Shown piece by piece: positions 1 to 5,362 of a stretch of DNA of 6,669 nt; the first letter of the stretch is position 1; each line of letters begins with the position of its first letter. This stretch comes from Acetofilamentum sp. GTDB lineage: Bacteria > Bacteroidota > Bacteroidia > Bacteroidales > JAADGE01. The notes under the pieces were generated by a model. That model ran no database searches and was not told the origin of the DNA. It saw only the letters and a program-made list of their open reading frames with translations. The DNA lies in contig DYOJ01000129.1 in assembly GCA_020720705.1 (NCBI GenBank), forward strand, positions 1 to 6,669, given 5' to 3'. The translations under genes and the position numbers were made by a program.

Positions 1-2
1 CG

Positions 3-56
3 CTATATCGTAAAGAATTTCAACAAGTTATGAGTTTTCTTACAAGCACTAAATAA
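3..56 (+). CDS. C-terminal fragment of an unidentified upstream ORF
   Basis: One frame is open from the window edge to a TAA at 54-56 and reads LYRKEFQQVMSFLTSTK. The other two forward frames hit stops at 11-13 and 31-33. The peptide has a normal amphipathic composition, and the stop lies 17 bases before the asnB start, so it could be the tail of a gene co-transcribed with asnB. The piece is too short to assign to a family. Against it being coding: nucleotides 18-55 belong to a repeat that recurs elsewhere in non-coding sequence, and the better copy does not keep the stop codon. Seen: an open frame and a stop. Inferred: that it is a gene. Confidence 0.3.
   Translation, partial: LYRKEFQQVMSFLTSTK
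18..55 (+). repeat. Left arm of inverted repeat flanking asnB
   Basis: Positions 27-55 match the reverse complement of 1919-1947 at 26 of 29 positions without gaps. With one single-base gap the similarity extends outward to 18-55 versus 1919-1957. A weaker direct copy lies at 2125-2152 (22 of 28 positions against 28-55). This arm overlaps the end of the upstream open frame and lies 18 bases before the asnB start codon. Confidence 0.65.
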
Positions 57-61
57 CTTTA

Positions 62-73
62 ATTACCGGTAAT
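62..73. promoter_or_regulatory. 12-bp palindrome abutting the asnB start codon
   Basis: ATTACCGGTAAT is a perfect 12-base palindrome whose last base directly precedes the ATG at 74. It occupies the place where a ribosome binding site would normally be, and no purine-rich Shine-Dalgarno sequence is present. It could be an operator whose occupancy blocks initiation of transcription or translation. No regulator family was recognised from the motif, so its function is an inference. Confidence 0.4.
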
Positions 74-1750
74 ATGTGTTCAATTCTCGGAATATTTGAC
101 TTAAAAACATCAGCCGAAGAGCTGCGTCCGCAAGCCTTAGAGCTGTCAAAAAAAATGCGACACCGAGGTCCGGACTGGTCGGGAATATACAACGACGGCA
201 ATGCACTCCTTGTTCATGAGCGATTGTCTATTGTGGACCCGCAATCCGGCAAACAGCCGCTGATAAGTACCGACAATACCATCATTCTTGCCGTCAACGG
301 AGAAATCTATAATCATAAACAACTGGAGCGAAACTTGGAACAACCATATTCGTTTAAAACTAAATCCGATTGCGAAGTGATTATTCCGCTCTACGAACAA
401 CGAGGAACGGATTTTCTCAACGACCTCAATGGTATGTTTGCGTTTGCACTGTACGACAAAAGTAAAAACACATATTTTATTGCCCGAGACCATATCGGGA
501 TAATTCCCTTATACATCGGTTGGGATAAATGGGGGAATTTTTACGTTGCGTCAGAACTCAAAGCCTTGTCCGGAACGTGTGCTAAAATTCAGGAATTTCT
601 ACCCGGACATTATTTGCTCAGTTCCGAAGGTACAGAACTAAAACCATGGTATCGTCCTGATTGGAAATCATTTTTGACAGTCGAGAACAATATTTCTGAT
701 ATTAATATTTTACGAAAAGCTCTCGAAGATGCAGTGCATCGCCAACTGATGTCCGATGTGCCTTATGGTGTATTGCTTTCCGGCGGCTTAGATTCGTCAA
801 TAATTTCTGCAGTTGCAAAAAAATATTCTGCACGTCGTGTTGAATCCAATGATATGAAAGACGCATGGTGGCCCCAACTTCATTCGTTTGCCGTCGGACT
901 TCAGGATTCCAAAGACCTTGTTGCCGCACGCAAAGTTGCCGAACATATCGGCTCTGTGCATCACGAAGTTACATACACCGTTCAGGAAGGTTTGGATGCT
1001 CTGAGAGATGTCATTTATCACATTGAAACCTACGATGTAACTACTGTCAGAGCCTCAACCCCGATGTTTTTGCTTGCAAGAGTGATAAAATCAATGGGCG
1101 TAAAAATGGTCTTATCAGGTGAAGGTGCTGACGAAATTTTCGGAGGATATTTATATTTTCACAAAGCTCCGAACGCGAAGGAATTTCATGAAGAAACCAT
1201 CCGAAAACTCAATAAATTACATTTATACGATTGTTTGAGGGCTAATAAATCCCTTGCTGCATGGGGGGTTGAAGGACGAGTTCCTTTTTTAGACAAAGAA
1301 TTTTTGGATATAGCAATGCGACTGAATCCGAAAGATAAAATGGCAGGTAACGGGCGTATGGAAAAACACATTTTACGTCAGACTTTTGAAGAATATCTGC
1401 CGGAAAGTGTGGCATGGCGACAAAAAGAACAATTTTCCGATGGCGTAGGTTACAGTTGGATAGACAGTCTTAAACTATTGGTAAACAGTCAAGTATCCGA
1501 TGAGCAATTGGCAAATGCAAGTTTTCGCTTTCATGTGAATCCGCCTCAAAGTAAAGAAGAATATTATTACAGAAGTATATTTGACGAATTTTTCCCCGGA
1601 GATGAATCTGCACGTTGCGTTCCTTCGGTTAAATCCATAGCTTGCAGCACCGCTGAGGCTTTGGCTTGGGATGCCTCATTTGCAAATAATGCAGACCCCA
1701 GCGGACGAAGCGTTAATTTTGTGCACGACGAAGGCTACAAATCAAAATAA
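74..1750 (+). CDS. asnB: Asparagine synthase B (glutamine-hydrolysing)
   Basis: This cytoplasmic enzyme (558 residues, close to the roughly 554 of E. coli AsnB) makes asparagine from aspartate, ATP and glutamine. The N-terminal Ntn-type glutaminase domain (about 1-200) releases ammonia. It has the catalytic Cys2, exposed once Met1 is removed, then the glutamine-binding residues Arg50 (HERLSIVD), Asn75-Gly-Glu77 (NGEIYNH) and Asp99 (SDCE). The C-terminal synthetase domain has the ATP pyrophosphatase loop SGGLDSS at 236-242, SGEGADEIFGGY from 348, and WGVEGRVPFLD near 397-407. The tail (VAWRQKEQFSDGVGYSWID, then DPSGR) follows the E. coli-type AsnB pattern closely. Ammonia is passed between the sites through an internal tunnel in this family. 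The start is fixed by the required Cys2. A palindrome touches the ATG and a terminator lies about 100 bases after the stop. No truncation or missing catalytic residue was seen. Confidence 0.97.
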   Translation: MCSILGIFDLKTSAEELRPQALELSKKMRHRGPDWSGIYNDGNALLVHERLSIVDPQSGKQPLISTDNTIILAVNGEIYNHKQLERNLEQPYSFKTKSDCEVIIPLYEQRGTDFLNDLNGMFAFALYDKSKNTYFIARDHIGIIPLYIGWDKWGNFYVASELKALSGTCAKIQEFLPGHYLLSSEGTELKPWYRPDWKSFLTVENNISDINILRKALEDAVHRQLMSDVPYGVLLSGGLDSSIISAVAKKYSARRVESNDMKDAWWPQLHSFAVGLQDSKDLVAARKVAEHIGSVHHEVTYTVQEGLDALRDVIYHIETYDVTTVRASTPMFLLARVIKSMGVKMVLSGEGADEIFGGYLYFHKAPNAKEFHEETIRKLNKLHLYDCLRANKSLAAWGVEGRVPFLDKEFLDIAMRLNPKDKMAGNGRMEKHILRQTFEEYLPESVAWRQKEQFSDGVGYSWIDSLKLLVNSQVSDEQLANASFRFHVNPPQSKEEYYYRSIFDEFFPGDESARCVPSVKSIACSTAEALAWDASFANNADPSGRSVNFVHDEGYKSK

Positions 1751-1851
1751 TTTATATAAGTATCTTACAATCAAATATTTGATATAATATAAACCCTATA
1801 CTTTAAACAGTAAATAGTAAATAGAATAGCGTGTACACGAATCGCCAATAG

Positions 1852-1884
1852 AAAAATGCGAAAAGTGTCCACGCTTTTCTTTTT
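1852..1884 (+). terminator. Rho-independent terminator after asnB, possibly bidirectional
   Basis: The stem GAAAAGTG (1860-1867) pairs with CGCTTTTC (1872-1879) around a TCCA loop, with one G-U pair, and is followed by TTTTT (1880-1884). An AAAAA run at 1852-1856 can pair with the T run beyond a small bulge, so the reverse strand also reads as a stem followed by a T run. It would end asnB transcripts about 130 bases after the stop codon, and could also stop transcripts from the converging lipoprotein gene. Confidence 0.75.
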
Positions 1885-1918
1885 GCAGGTTTAATTTTGT
1901 AACGTAGAACTTATACCC

Positions 1919-1957
1919 TGTTTAGTCCTTGTAAGAAGACTCATAACATATTGCAAA
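1919..1957 (-). repeat. Right arm of inverted repeat flanking asnB
   Basis: This is the reverse-complement partner of 18-55. The core 1919-1947 matches 27-55 at 26 of 29 positions, and a single-base gap allows further similarity out to 1957. The three core differences change the reading of the overlapping codons and lose the stop codon of copy one, so this copy is not itself preserved as a coding end. No transposase or target-site duplication was seen. Confidence 0.6.
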
Positions 1958-2124
1958 CCTTAATGTTATTGAGATATTTCGACTTGAATGTTTAAGAAAT
2001 TCCGTAGAAATTCGATTGAAACTAAATAAAAACAATGAATGACTACTTTTTGACCGTTGAATAACAACTAAATGGCAAAACATTCGATTGGAAAAATGAG
2101 TATAACCAACATAATATTAAATAT

Positions 2125-2152
2125 TTATACGTTTTCTGACAAACACTATTTA
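2125..2152 (+). repeat. Weak third copy of the asnB-flanking repeat
   Basis: Ungapped alignment with 28-55 gives 22 identities in 28 positions, including GTTTTCT, ACAA and CACTA blocks. It is in the same orientation as the left arm and overlaps the last codons of the WG lipoprotein gene on the other strand. In an AT-rich background a match of this quality may be partly chance. Confidence 0.3.
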
Positions 2153-2721
2153 GTTTCAATTTTGAGTCCATTTTTATCAACATAAAACCATTCGGAGCTT
2201 TCCCAACGGGTGTGTTCTCCGTCCTTGATGTGCTGACAGTTTAAGCTGACCCTTGCCTTACCCTTTTCAAAAGGATATGCGCAAGAAAATTGCGGTTCAA
2301 TCACAACTTTGCCTTGCGCATCGGCATAGCCAATTTTGTCATCTTTCAGAATCCGGAACATGCCGTCGCTGATGTCATCGGGACCGTTATCAAACACGAA
2401 AATTTTGTATAAAACTTTGCCCTTTTTGTCTATTCCAACAAATCCTTCATCCGGTTTAAGCACAACTGCCGAGTATGTTACGGTATCTGTAAAACACATG
2501 TCGAACATACCCGCTTTAAGAACAATTTTACCGTCTGCCGATTTGTATCCGCAGTCTCCTTCTTCCGTTTCATATCTTACCAATATTCCGGCATCTGCTT
2601 CGTCTGTAACTTGCGCTACTGTATCGGTACGTGTTGTTTTTGAATCCGAGCATCCCATAACCAAGGCAAGCACGAAGACTACTGATAAAAAAATCGGATT
2701 AGTTTTCATTTTGTATTTCAT
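2146..2721 (-). CDS. WG-repeat-containing lipoprotein
   Basis: This is a small exported lipoprotein of 191 residues from the ATG at 2721. The hydrophobic signal peptide ends in the lipobox LVMGC, with the acylated Cys at residue 24, so it should be membrane-anchored after processing. The mature part contains WG-type repeats, short beta-rich units of the form GYxDxxGKxVIxPQFxxAxPFxxGxAxV. The clearest spans about 129-160 (GYADAQGKVVIEPQF then AYPFEKGKARV). Weaker units lie near 57-75, 94-125 and 178-190. Such proteins are common in Bacteroidota, and their role is generally unknown, perhaps binding or scaffolding. The start is uncertain: a GTG at 2727, the ATG at 2721 and an ATG at 2709 are all in frame, and the last gives a compact 20-residue signal peptide. 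It converges on asnB and diverges from the TIGR02757 gene. Confidence 0.85.
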   Translation of the reverse strand: MKYKMKTNPIFLSVVFVLALVMGCSDSKTTRTDTVAQVTDEADAGILVRYETEEGDCGYKSADGKIVLKAGMFDMCFTDTVTYSAVVLKPDEGFVGIDKKGKVLYKIFVFDNGPDDISDGMFRILKDDKIGYADAQGKVVIEPQFSCAYPFEKGKARVSLNCQHIKDGEHTRWESSEWFYVDKNGLKIETK

Positions 2722-2728
2722 TTTCACG

Positions 2729-2736
2729 CAAAGTTA
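2729..2736 (-). promoter_or_regulatory. Candidate Bacteroidota -7 promoter box for the WG lipoprotein
   Basis: On the minus strand TAACTTTG matches the Bacteroidota -7 consensus TAnnTTTG exactly. It ends only 7 bases before the ATG at 2721, so transcription would begin at or just before that codon. That leaves either a nearly leaderless message or favours the downstream ATG at 2709. No clear TTTG -33 element is visible at the usual distance upstream, which lowers confidence. Confidence 0.45.
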
Positions 2737-2790
2737 AAATAAACGAATTTATTATTCTATTTTTGGTTGATATTTTTCAACAATACTTCG

Positions 2791-2825
2791 TTAGATTTGA
2801 GAATTTAGACGTTAGATATTAGACT
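2791..2825 (+). repeat. Tandem heptamer array TTAGANN, five units
   Basis: Five consecutive 7-base units read TTAGATT, TGAGAAT, TTAGACG, TTAGATA, TTAGACT. Four begin with TTAGA and the second is degenerate. The array lies in the divergent intergenic region, about 70 bases before the WG lipoprotein start on one side and 117 bases before the TIGR02757 start on the other. It could be a set of regulator-binding iterons or a simple-sequence expansion. Confidence 0.55.
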
Positions 2826-2834
2826 CAAATATCT
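2795..2834. promoter_or_regulatory. Overlapping alternative inverted repeats
   Basis: ATTTGAG (2795-2801) is perfectly complementary to CTCAAAT (2824-2830), and AGATATT (2814-2820) to AATATCT (2828-2834). The two right arms overlap, so in RNA only one hairpin could form at a time. Both overlap the heptamer array. The stems are short and AT-rich, so a switching role is speculative. Confidence 0.25.
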
Positions 2835-2941
2835 CAATTCCAGACAGTTACAATCAATTATACAATCCGAGAAATTTTCTAATATAACTTGCAATAAATC
2901 AATATCTTACAAAAATTATTAACGGACTATTGTTTCAAGAT

Positions 2942-3718
2942 ATGAATTATTTAGACATCCAAACACTTTTAGAAGAAAAATATCGGCAATACAATACCTT
3001 AGATTTTATTGCCGGCGACCCGATTCAAATCCCGCATCGGTTTGAAAATAAAGAGGATATAGAAATTTCTGCATTTCTGACGTCGTGTATTGCTTGGGGA
3101 AATCGAAAAATGATTATTCGCTCGGCTGAACGTTTGATGTTGATTCTCGAAAACTCTCCCGCAGAATTTATCCGCACTGCAAGCGATACCGATTTTATTA
3201 AAGCCTTTAGTTTTGTTCATCGAACGTTTCAAGGGATTGATTTATATTATTTTTTCAAAGCATTGCAAAATATCTATAACAATCACGGGGGTTTGGAGGC
3301 TATTTTTATTCGTGGATTTGAAATTGATAATACCGTAAAATCAGCCTTACAATATTTCAGACAAGTTTTTTTTAGTCTTGAATATCCGCACCGTACACTC
3401 AAACATATCCCGGATGTTTCAAAAAACTCGGCAGCTAAACGCCTCAATATGTTTCTGATGTGGATGGTAAGACGTGATAATTCCGGAGTTCATTTTGGGC
3501 TTTGGGAAAAAATACCGACTTCGGCTCTTATTGTCCCGCTTGATGTGCACGTTGGACGCATTGCGCGTGCTTTAGGTGTGCTGACACGTAAGCAAGACAA
3601 CTGGATTGCCGCTGAGGAGCTTACAGCCAAGTTGCGAAATTTTGATGCCGCCGACCCTGTACGTTTCGACTTTGCATTATTCGGTCTCGGAGTTTTTGAC
3701 GGATTTCACAAACTGTAA
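2942..3718 (+). CDS. TIGR02757 (DUF2400) family protein of unknown function
   Basis: This 258-residue protein is probably cytoplasmic, with no signal peptide or membrane segment. It carries hallmark stretches of the TIGR02757/DUF2400 family: GDPIQIPHRF near 25-34, EISAFLTSCIAWGNRKMII near 41-59, KRLNMFLMWMVRRDNSGV near 166-183, PLDVHVGRIARALGV near 199-213 and DPVRFDFALFGLGVF at 238-252. The family is conserved in Bacteroidota and has no established function that I know of. The DVHVGRIARALG stretch resembles the D-x-H-V-x-R-x-x-x-R-L-G segment of HhH-GPD DNA glycosylases, which suggests but does not prove a DNA-related role. No iron-sulphur cysteine cluster is visible at the C-terminus. A TTG at 2930 is also in frame, but the ATG at 2942 is the more likely start. 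It is divergent from the WG lipoprotein and appears to be a single-gene unit. Confidence 0.9.
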   Translation: MNYLDIQTLLEEKYRQYNTLDFIAGDPIQIPHRFENKEDIEISAFLTSCIAWGNRKMIIRSAERLMLILENSPAEFIRTASDTDFIKAFSFVHRTFQGIDLYYFFKALQNIYNNHGGLEAIFIRGFEIDNTVKSALQYFRQVFFSLEYPHRTLKHIPDVSKNSAAKRLNMFLMWMVRRDNSGVHFGLWEKIPTSALIVPLDVHVGRIARALGVLTRKQDNWIAAEELTAKLRNFDAADPVRFDFALFGLGVFDGFHKL

Positions 3719-3737
3719 TTGAATTAATATTCTAAGT

Positions 3738-3765
3738 GAGTATTGAGTATTTGTATTCAATACTT
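3738..3765 (+). terminator. Weak hairpin after the TIGR02757 gene
   Basis: AGTATTGA (3739-3746) pairs perfectly with TCAATACT (3757-3764), and a G-U pair extends the base. The hairpin begins 20 bases after the stop codon, as expected for a terminator, but it is followed by CGGGATAAAG rather than a T run. It may protect the 3' end or be a weak terminator. Confidence 0.35.
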
Positions 3766-3895
3766 CGGGATAAAGATTAGATTTGTTTATGGTTTGCTCA
3801 ATGATAAAATCAGCTTCCGTGTATTTCATTTTCCTGATGTTTTGAATACAAAAATACACAACATATTATGATTTGAAAAAGAAATTACGTGTGTC

Positions 3896-3913
3896 GTATG
3901 TTCTGCAACATAC
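3896..3913. promoter_or_regulatory. 7-bp inverted repeat with 4-base loop
   Basis: GTATGTT (3896-3902) and AACATAC (3907-3913) are perfect complements around CTGC. No T run follows on either strand, so it is more likely an operator or an RNA hairpin than a terminator. Function unknown. Confidence 0.35.
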
Positions 3914-3975
3914 AAGAAATCGCTCCAAAAAACGTAAACTTCTGTTTGTATGTGTTTTGCATTTTTTTCATATAC

Positions 3976-4001
3976 ACCCACACCCCCCGGGGGGGGTGGG
4001 T
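3976..4001. terminator. GC-rich hairpin with abutting arms
   Basis: Left arm ACCCACACCCCCC (3976-3988) and right arm GGGGGGGGTGGGT (3989-4001) pair at 12 of 13 positions, with one A-G mismatch. The arms touch, so the innermost bases must open to form the loop. A run of seven T begins 10 bases after the stem on the plus strand (4010-4016), giving a loose terminator-like layout. It is by far the most GC-rich short stretch in an otherwise AT-rich intergenic region. It could isolate the upstream and downstream units, act as an RNA barrier, or form G-rich structures. Confidence 0.5.
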
Positions 4002-4032
4002 ATTGTGCCTTTTTTTGTCGGATTTTTTTGTA

Positions 4033-4040
4033 TATTTTTG
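4033..4040 (+). promoter_or_regulatory. Candidate -7 promoter box after the GC hairpin
   Basis: TATTTTTG fits the Bacteroidota consensus TAnnTTTG. A TTTG at 4014-4017 lies 15 bases upstream, somewhat closer than the usual spacing, with a T run at 4010-4016 around the ideal place. If used, it would give a leader of about 370 bases before the lipoprotein gene at 4420. T-rich sequence makes chance matches likely. Confidence 0.25.
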
Positions 4041-4261
4041 TAGCTTGTTCATGGAACACACATAAAATCAATATGATAGCACGCTTTTTTATCACTAATT
4101 AATTAAAATATTGCAAATCAATTAAAATCACACAAAATGTCGAAGAACCGTATTTTCAGCCAAAAAATTCCGAAAATGAACACCTAAAACTTCAAAAACA
4201 AAATAACCTGCGTCTAAACAATTTAATAAAAAAGGAAGAACTGTGATGAGTCCATAGAATT

Positions 4262-4291
4262 TTTTTAGTATTTATGTTTTTAGTATTTTCA
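4262..4291 (+). repeat. 15-base tandem duplication
   Basis: TTTTTAGTATTT occurs at 4262-4273 and again at 4277-4288, so the period is 15 bases. The last three bases of each unit differ. It lies about 130 bases before the lipoprotein start. It may be replication slippage or a pair of binding sites. Confidence 0.45.
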
Positions 4292-4323
4292 GGAATCACG
4301 AATACGCGTTTAGGTGTTTACGC

Positions 4324-4345
4324 TGTGTTGATGTAGTTCAACACA
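4324..4345. promoter_or_regulatory. 8-bp perfect inverted repeat, operator-like
   Basis: TGTGTTGA (4324-4331) and TCAACACA (4338-4345) are perfect complements around TGTAGT. It lies 75-96 bases upstream of the lipoprotein start codon and no T run follows. A second short palindrome, TTACAGTTGTAA, sits at 4361-4372. Both look like protein-binding sites for the downstream gene, but no regulator can be named. Confidence 0.4.
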
Positions 4346-4393
4346 AACACATTCAAAATCTTACAGTTGTAAAATTCTTTATATTAGATATTT

Positions 4394-4423
4394 ATTCATT
4401 TTTTTATAATTCATTTTTTATGA
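4394..4423 (+). repeat. 15-base tandem duplication overlapping a start codon
   Basis: Two units starting ATTCATTTTTT lie at 4394-4408 and 4409-4423. The second contains the ATG of the downstream lipoprotein gene (4420-4422). No purine-rich ribosome binding site is present; the leader just before the ATG is almost all T. Confidence 0.45.
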
Positions 4424-5352
4424 GATATACAATCAAATTTTTGTTGCTTTTATTTGCAACAAGCACCGTATTTTTTTCGGCGTGTAACAAAACCGAACTT
4501 TTTGAACCCGCACAAACCGCAGTGAAAGACCCCACGGCGCAGAAAATCCTTAATTTTAAGGCAAAACTCGCCGATGCCTCCAAATCCGATGAAACCCTCA
4601 CACTCGACAGTGCCGTGTGGTATATTGAGGCGGCTTTGAATTATTCGTATTGCGTAACAGACGACACGACCGGATTTGGAGAGATGACTTTCGAGCGAGA
4701 TTCTACTTTTGTGGTGTTTGATAAAACAGAAAACATCCCCTTCTCCGATGTTGTTACAGCCTATTCCGCAATTGAGCAAAATTTATCCGATTATGCAAAC
4801 TCAGCAGGTTTTGAACAATTTTTGCTTGTTGATATTGAGTTTAAAGATTCAAAATTCAAAGCAGCTTTCGATTATCTGAAATCAAACTCGGACAAAGGTT
4901 TTAACACGAATTTCTTTCCGGATTTAGAGTATGACTGGCATCCCGGAGCCGGAGGTTGCTACATGGGCAGGTGCTACGGTACACATTTGGAGAAATCTGC
5001 CGTGATGATATGGAGTTCGTACATAACATTTACGAAAGGAGCACTTGTTAATGGTTATTATACCGACATTCAACGTGCAACTTACTACTCAAATGCCTTC
5101 CCCGGAACAGAAATGGACACTATGCTATACAGGTCATATAGCCATACTAGTCAACCACCGTGTGTTACTTCGGATTCGATGCACATCTATTTTCAGAGAG
5201 GTTGTTCTATAGCCAATCGTTACACACCACCGTCTGGTTGGGGTGTTACAAAGATACGGTATTATGGCAGCTATGGTGGTTATCCGGGCACAACAACCTC
5301 CTCCTTAGAAGTCTATAAAGGCAAAATAAACACAAGTCCTATTTACAATTAA
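4420..5352 (+). CDS. Lipoprotein of unknown function
   Basis: A 310-residue exported lipoprotein. The signal peptide (MRYTIKFLLLLFATSTVFF) ends in a lipobox FSAC with the modified Cys at residue 22, so it is membrane-anchored. The first mature segment (about 35-75) contains KDPTAQKILNFKAKLAD and then DSAVWYIEAALNYSYC, a pattern I associate with uncharacterised Bacteroidota lipoproteins. The C-terminal half is rich in Tyr, Gly, Ser and Thr and carries scattered Cys (GGCYMGRCYG, PPCVTSD, RGCSIAN), suggesting a disulphide-stabilised extracytoplasmic domain. No enzymatic motif was recognised. The DNA for the early mature part (about 4500-4620) is clearly richer in GC, by hand count 47-57 per cent, than the flanking sequence. 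It lies 53 bases upstream of the T9SS cargo gene on the same strand. Confidence 0.85.
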   Translation: MRYTIKFLLLLFATSTVFFSACNKTELFEPAQTAVKDPTAQKILNFKAKLADASKSDETLTLDSAVWYIEAALNYSYCVTDDTTGFGEMTFERDSTFVVFDKTENIPFSDVVTAYSAIEQNLSDYANSAGFEQFLLVDIEFKDSKFKAAFDYLKSNSDKGFNTNFFPDLEYDWHPGAGGCYMGRCYGTHLEKSAVMIWSSYITFTKGALVNGYYTDIQRATYYSNAFPGTEMDTMLYRSYSHTSQPPCVTSDSMHIYFQRGCSIANRYTPPSGWGVTKIRYYGSYGGYPGTTTSSLEVYKGKINTSPIYN

Positions 5353-5362
5353 TTAAAACATG

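Larger units (their letters stand above)
1751..2145. other. Intergenic region between convergent asnB and WG lipoprotein
   Basis: This 395-base AT-rich stretch has no convincing gene. It holds a 14-base palindrome (ATCAAATATTTGAT, 1770-1783), a two-copy heptamer repeat (AGTAAAT, 1809-1822), the palindrome GTGTACAC (1831-1838), a rho-independent terminator (1852-1884), and the right arm of the inverted repeat (1919-1957). The rest, 1958-2124, shows nothing recognisable. Confidence 0.6.
3719..4419. other. Gene-poor AT-rich intergenic region with hairpins
   Basis: No supported gene was found in these 701 bases. Short minus-strand frames exist, but they run through the hairpins and have unlikely compositions. 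The region contains a hairpin just after the TIGR02757 gene (3738-3765), a 7-bp inverted repeat (3896-3913), a very GC-rich hairpin (3976-4001), a candidate promoter box (4033-4040), a distant 10-bp inverted repeat pair (4179-4188 and 4309-4318), a 15-base tandem duplication (4262-4291), two operator-like palindromes (4324-4345 and 4361-4372), and a second 15-base duplication reaching the next start codon (4394-4423). The density of symmetrical elements suggests regulation or an unrecognised RNA. Confidence 0.55.

Noticed and set aside
54..61. TAACTTTA as a -7 promoter box for asnB
   Set aside because: It misses the final G of TAnnTTTG, has no spaced TTTG upstream, and overlaps the possible stop codon of the upstream frame.
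2336..2737. Plus-strand 133-codon open frame
   Set aside because: It lies antisense to the WG lipoprotein, whose signal peptide, lipobox and repeats make the minus strand the real coding strand.
3677..3859. Minus-strand 60-codon open frame overlapping the end of the TIGR02757 gene
   Set aside because: It overlaps a conserved gene on the other strand, translates the hairpin at 3738-3765, and matches no family I recognise. The segment KYTEADFIIEQTINKSNLYPE looks somewhat protein-like, but that alone is not enough.
3826..4095. Minus-strand 89-codon open frame
   Set aside because: It reads through the GC hairpin as a proline/glycine run and has no recognisable domain; it looks like a chance frame in intergenic DNA.
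4241..4253. Sequence CTGTGATGAGTCC resembling the hammerhead ribozyme core CTGATGAGTCC
   Set aside because: Two extra bases interrupt the invariant core, and no matching GGAC-GAAA half or stem III follows, so a hammerhead fold is not supported.
4405..4410. TATAAT, identical to the E. coli -10 consensus
   Set aside because: It lies 9 bases before the start codon, within a T-rich 15-base duplication, and Bacteroidota primary sigma factors use TAnnTTTG instead.
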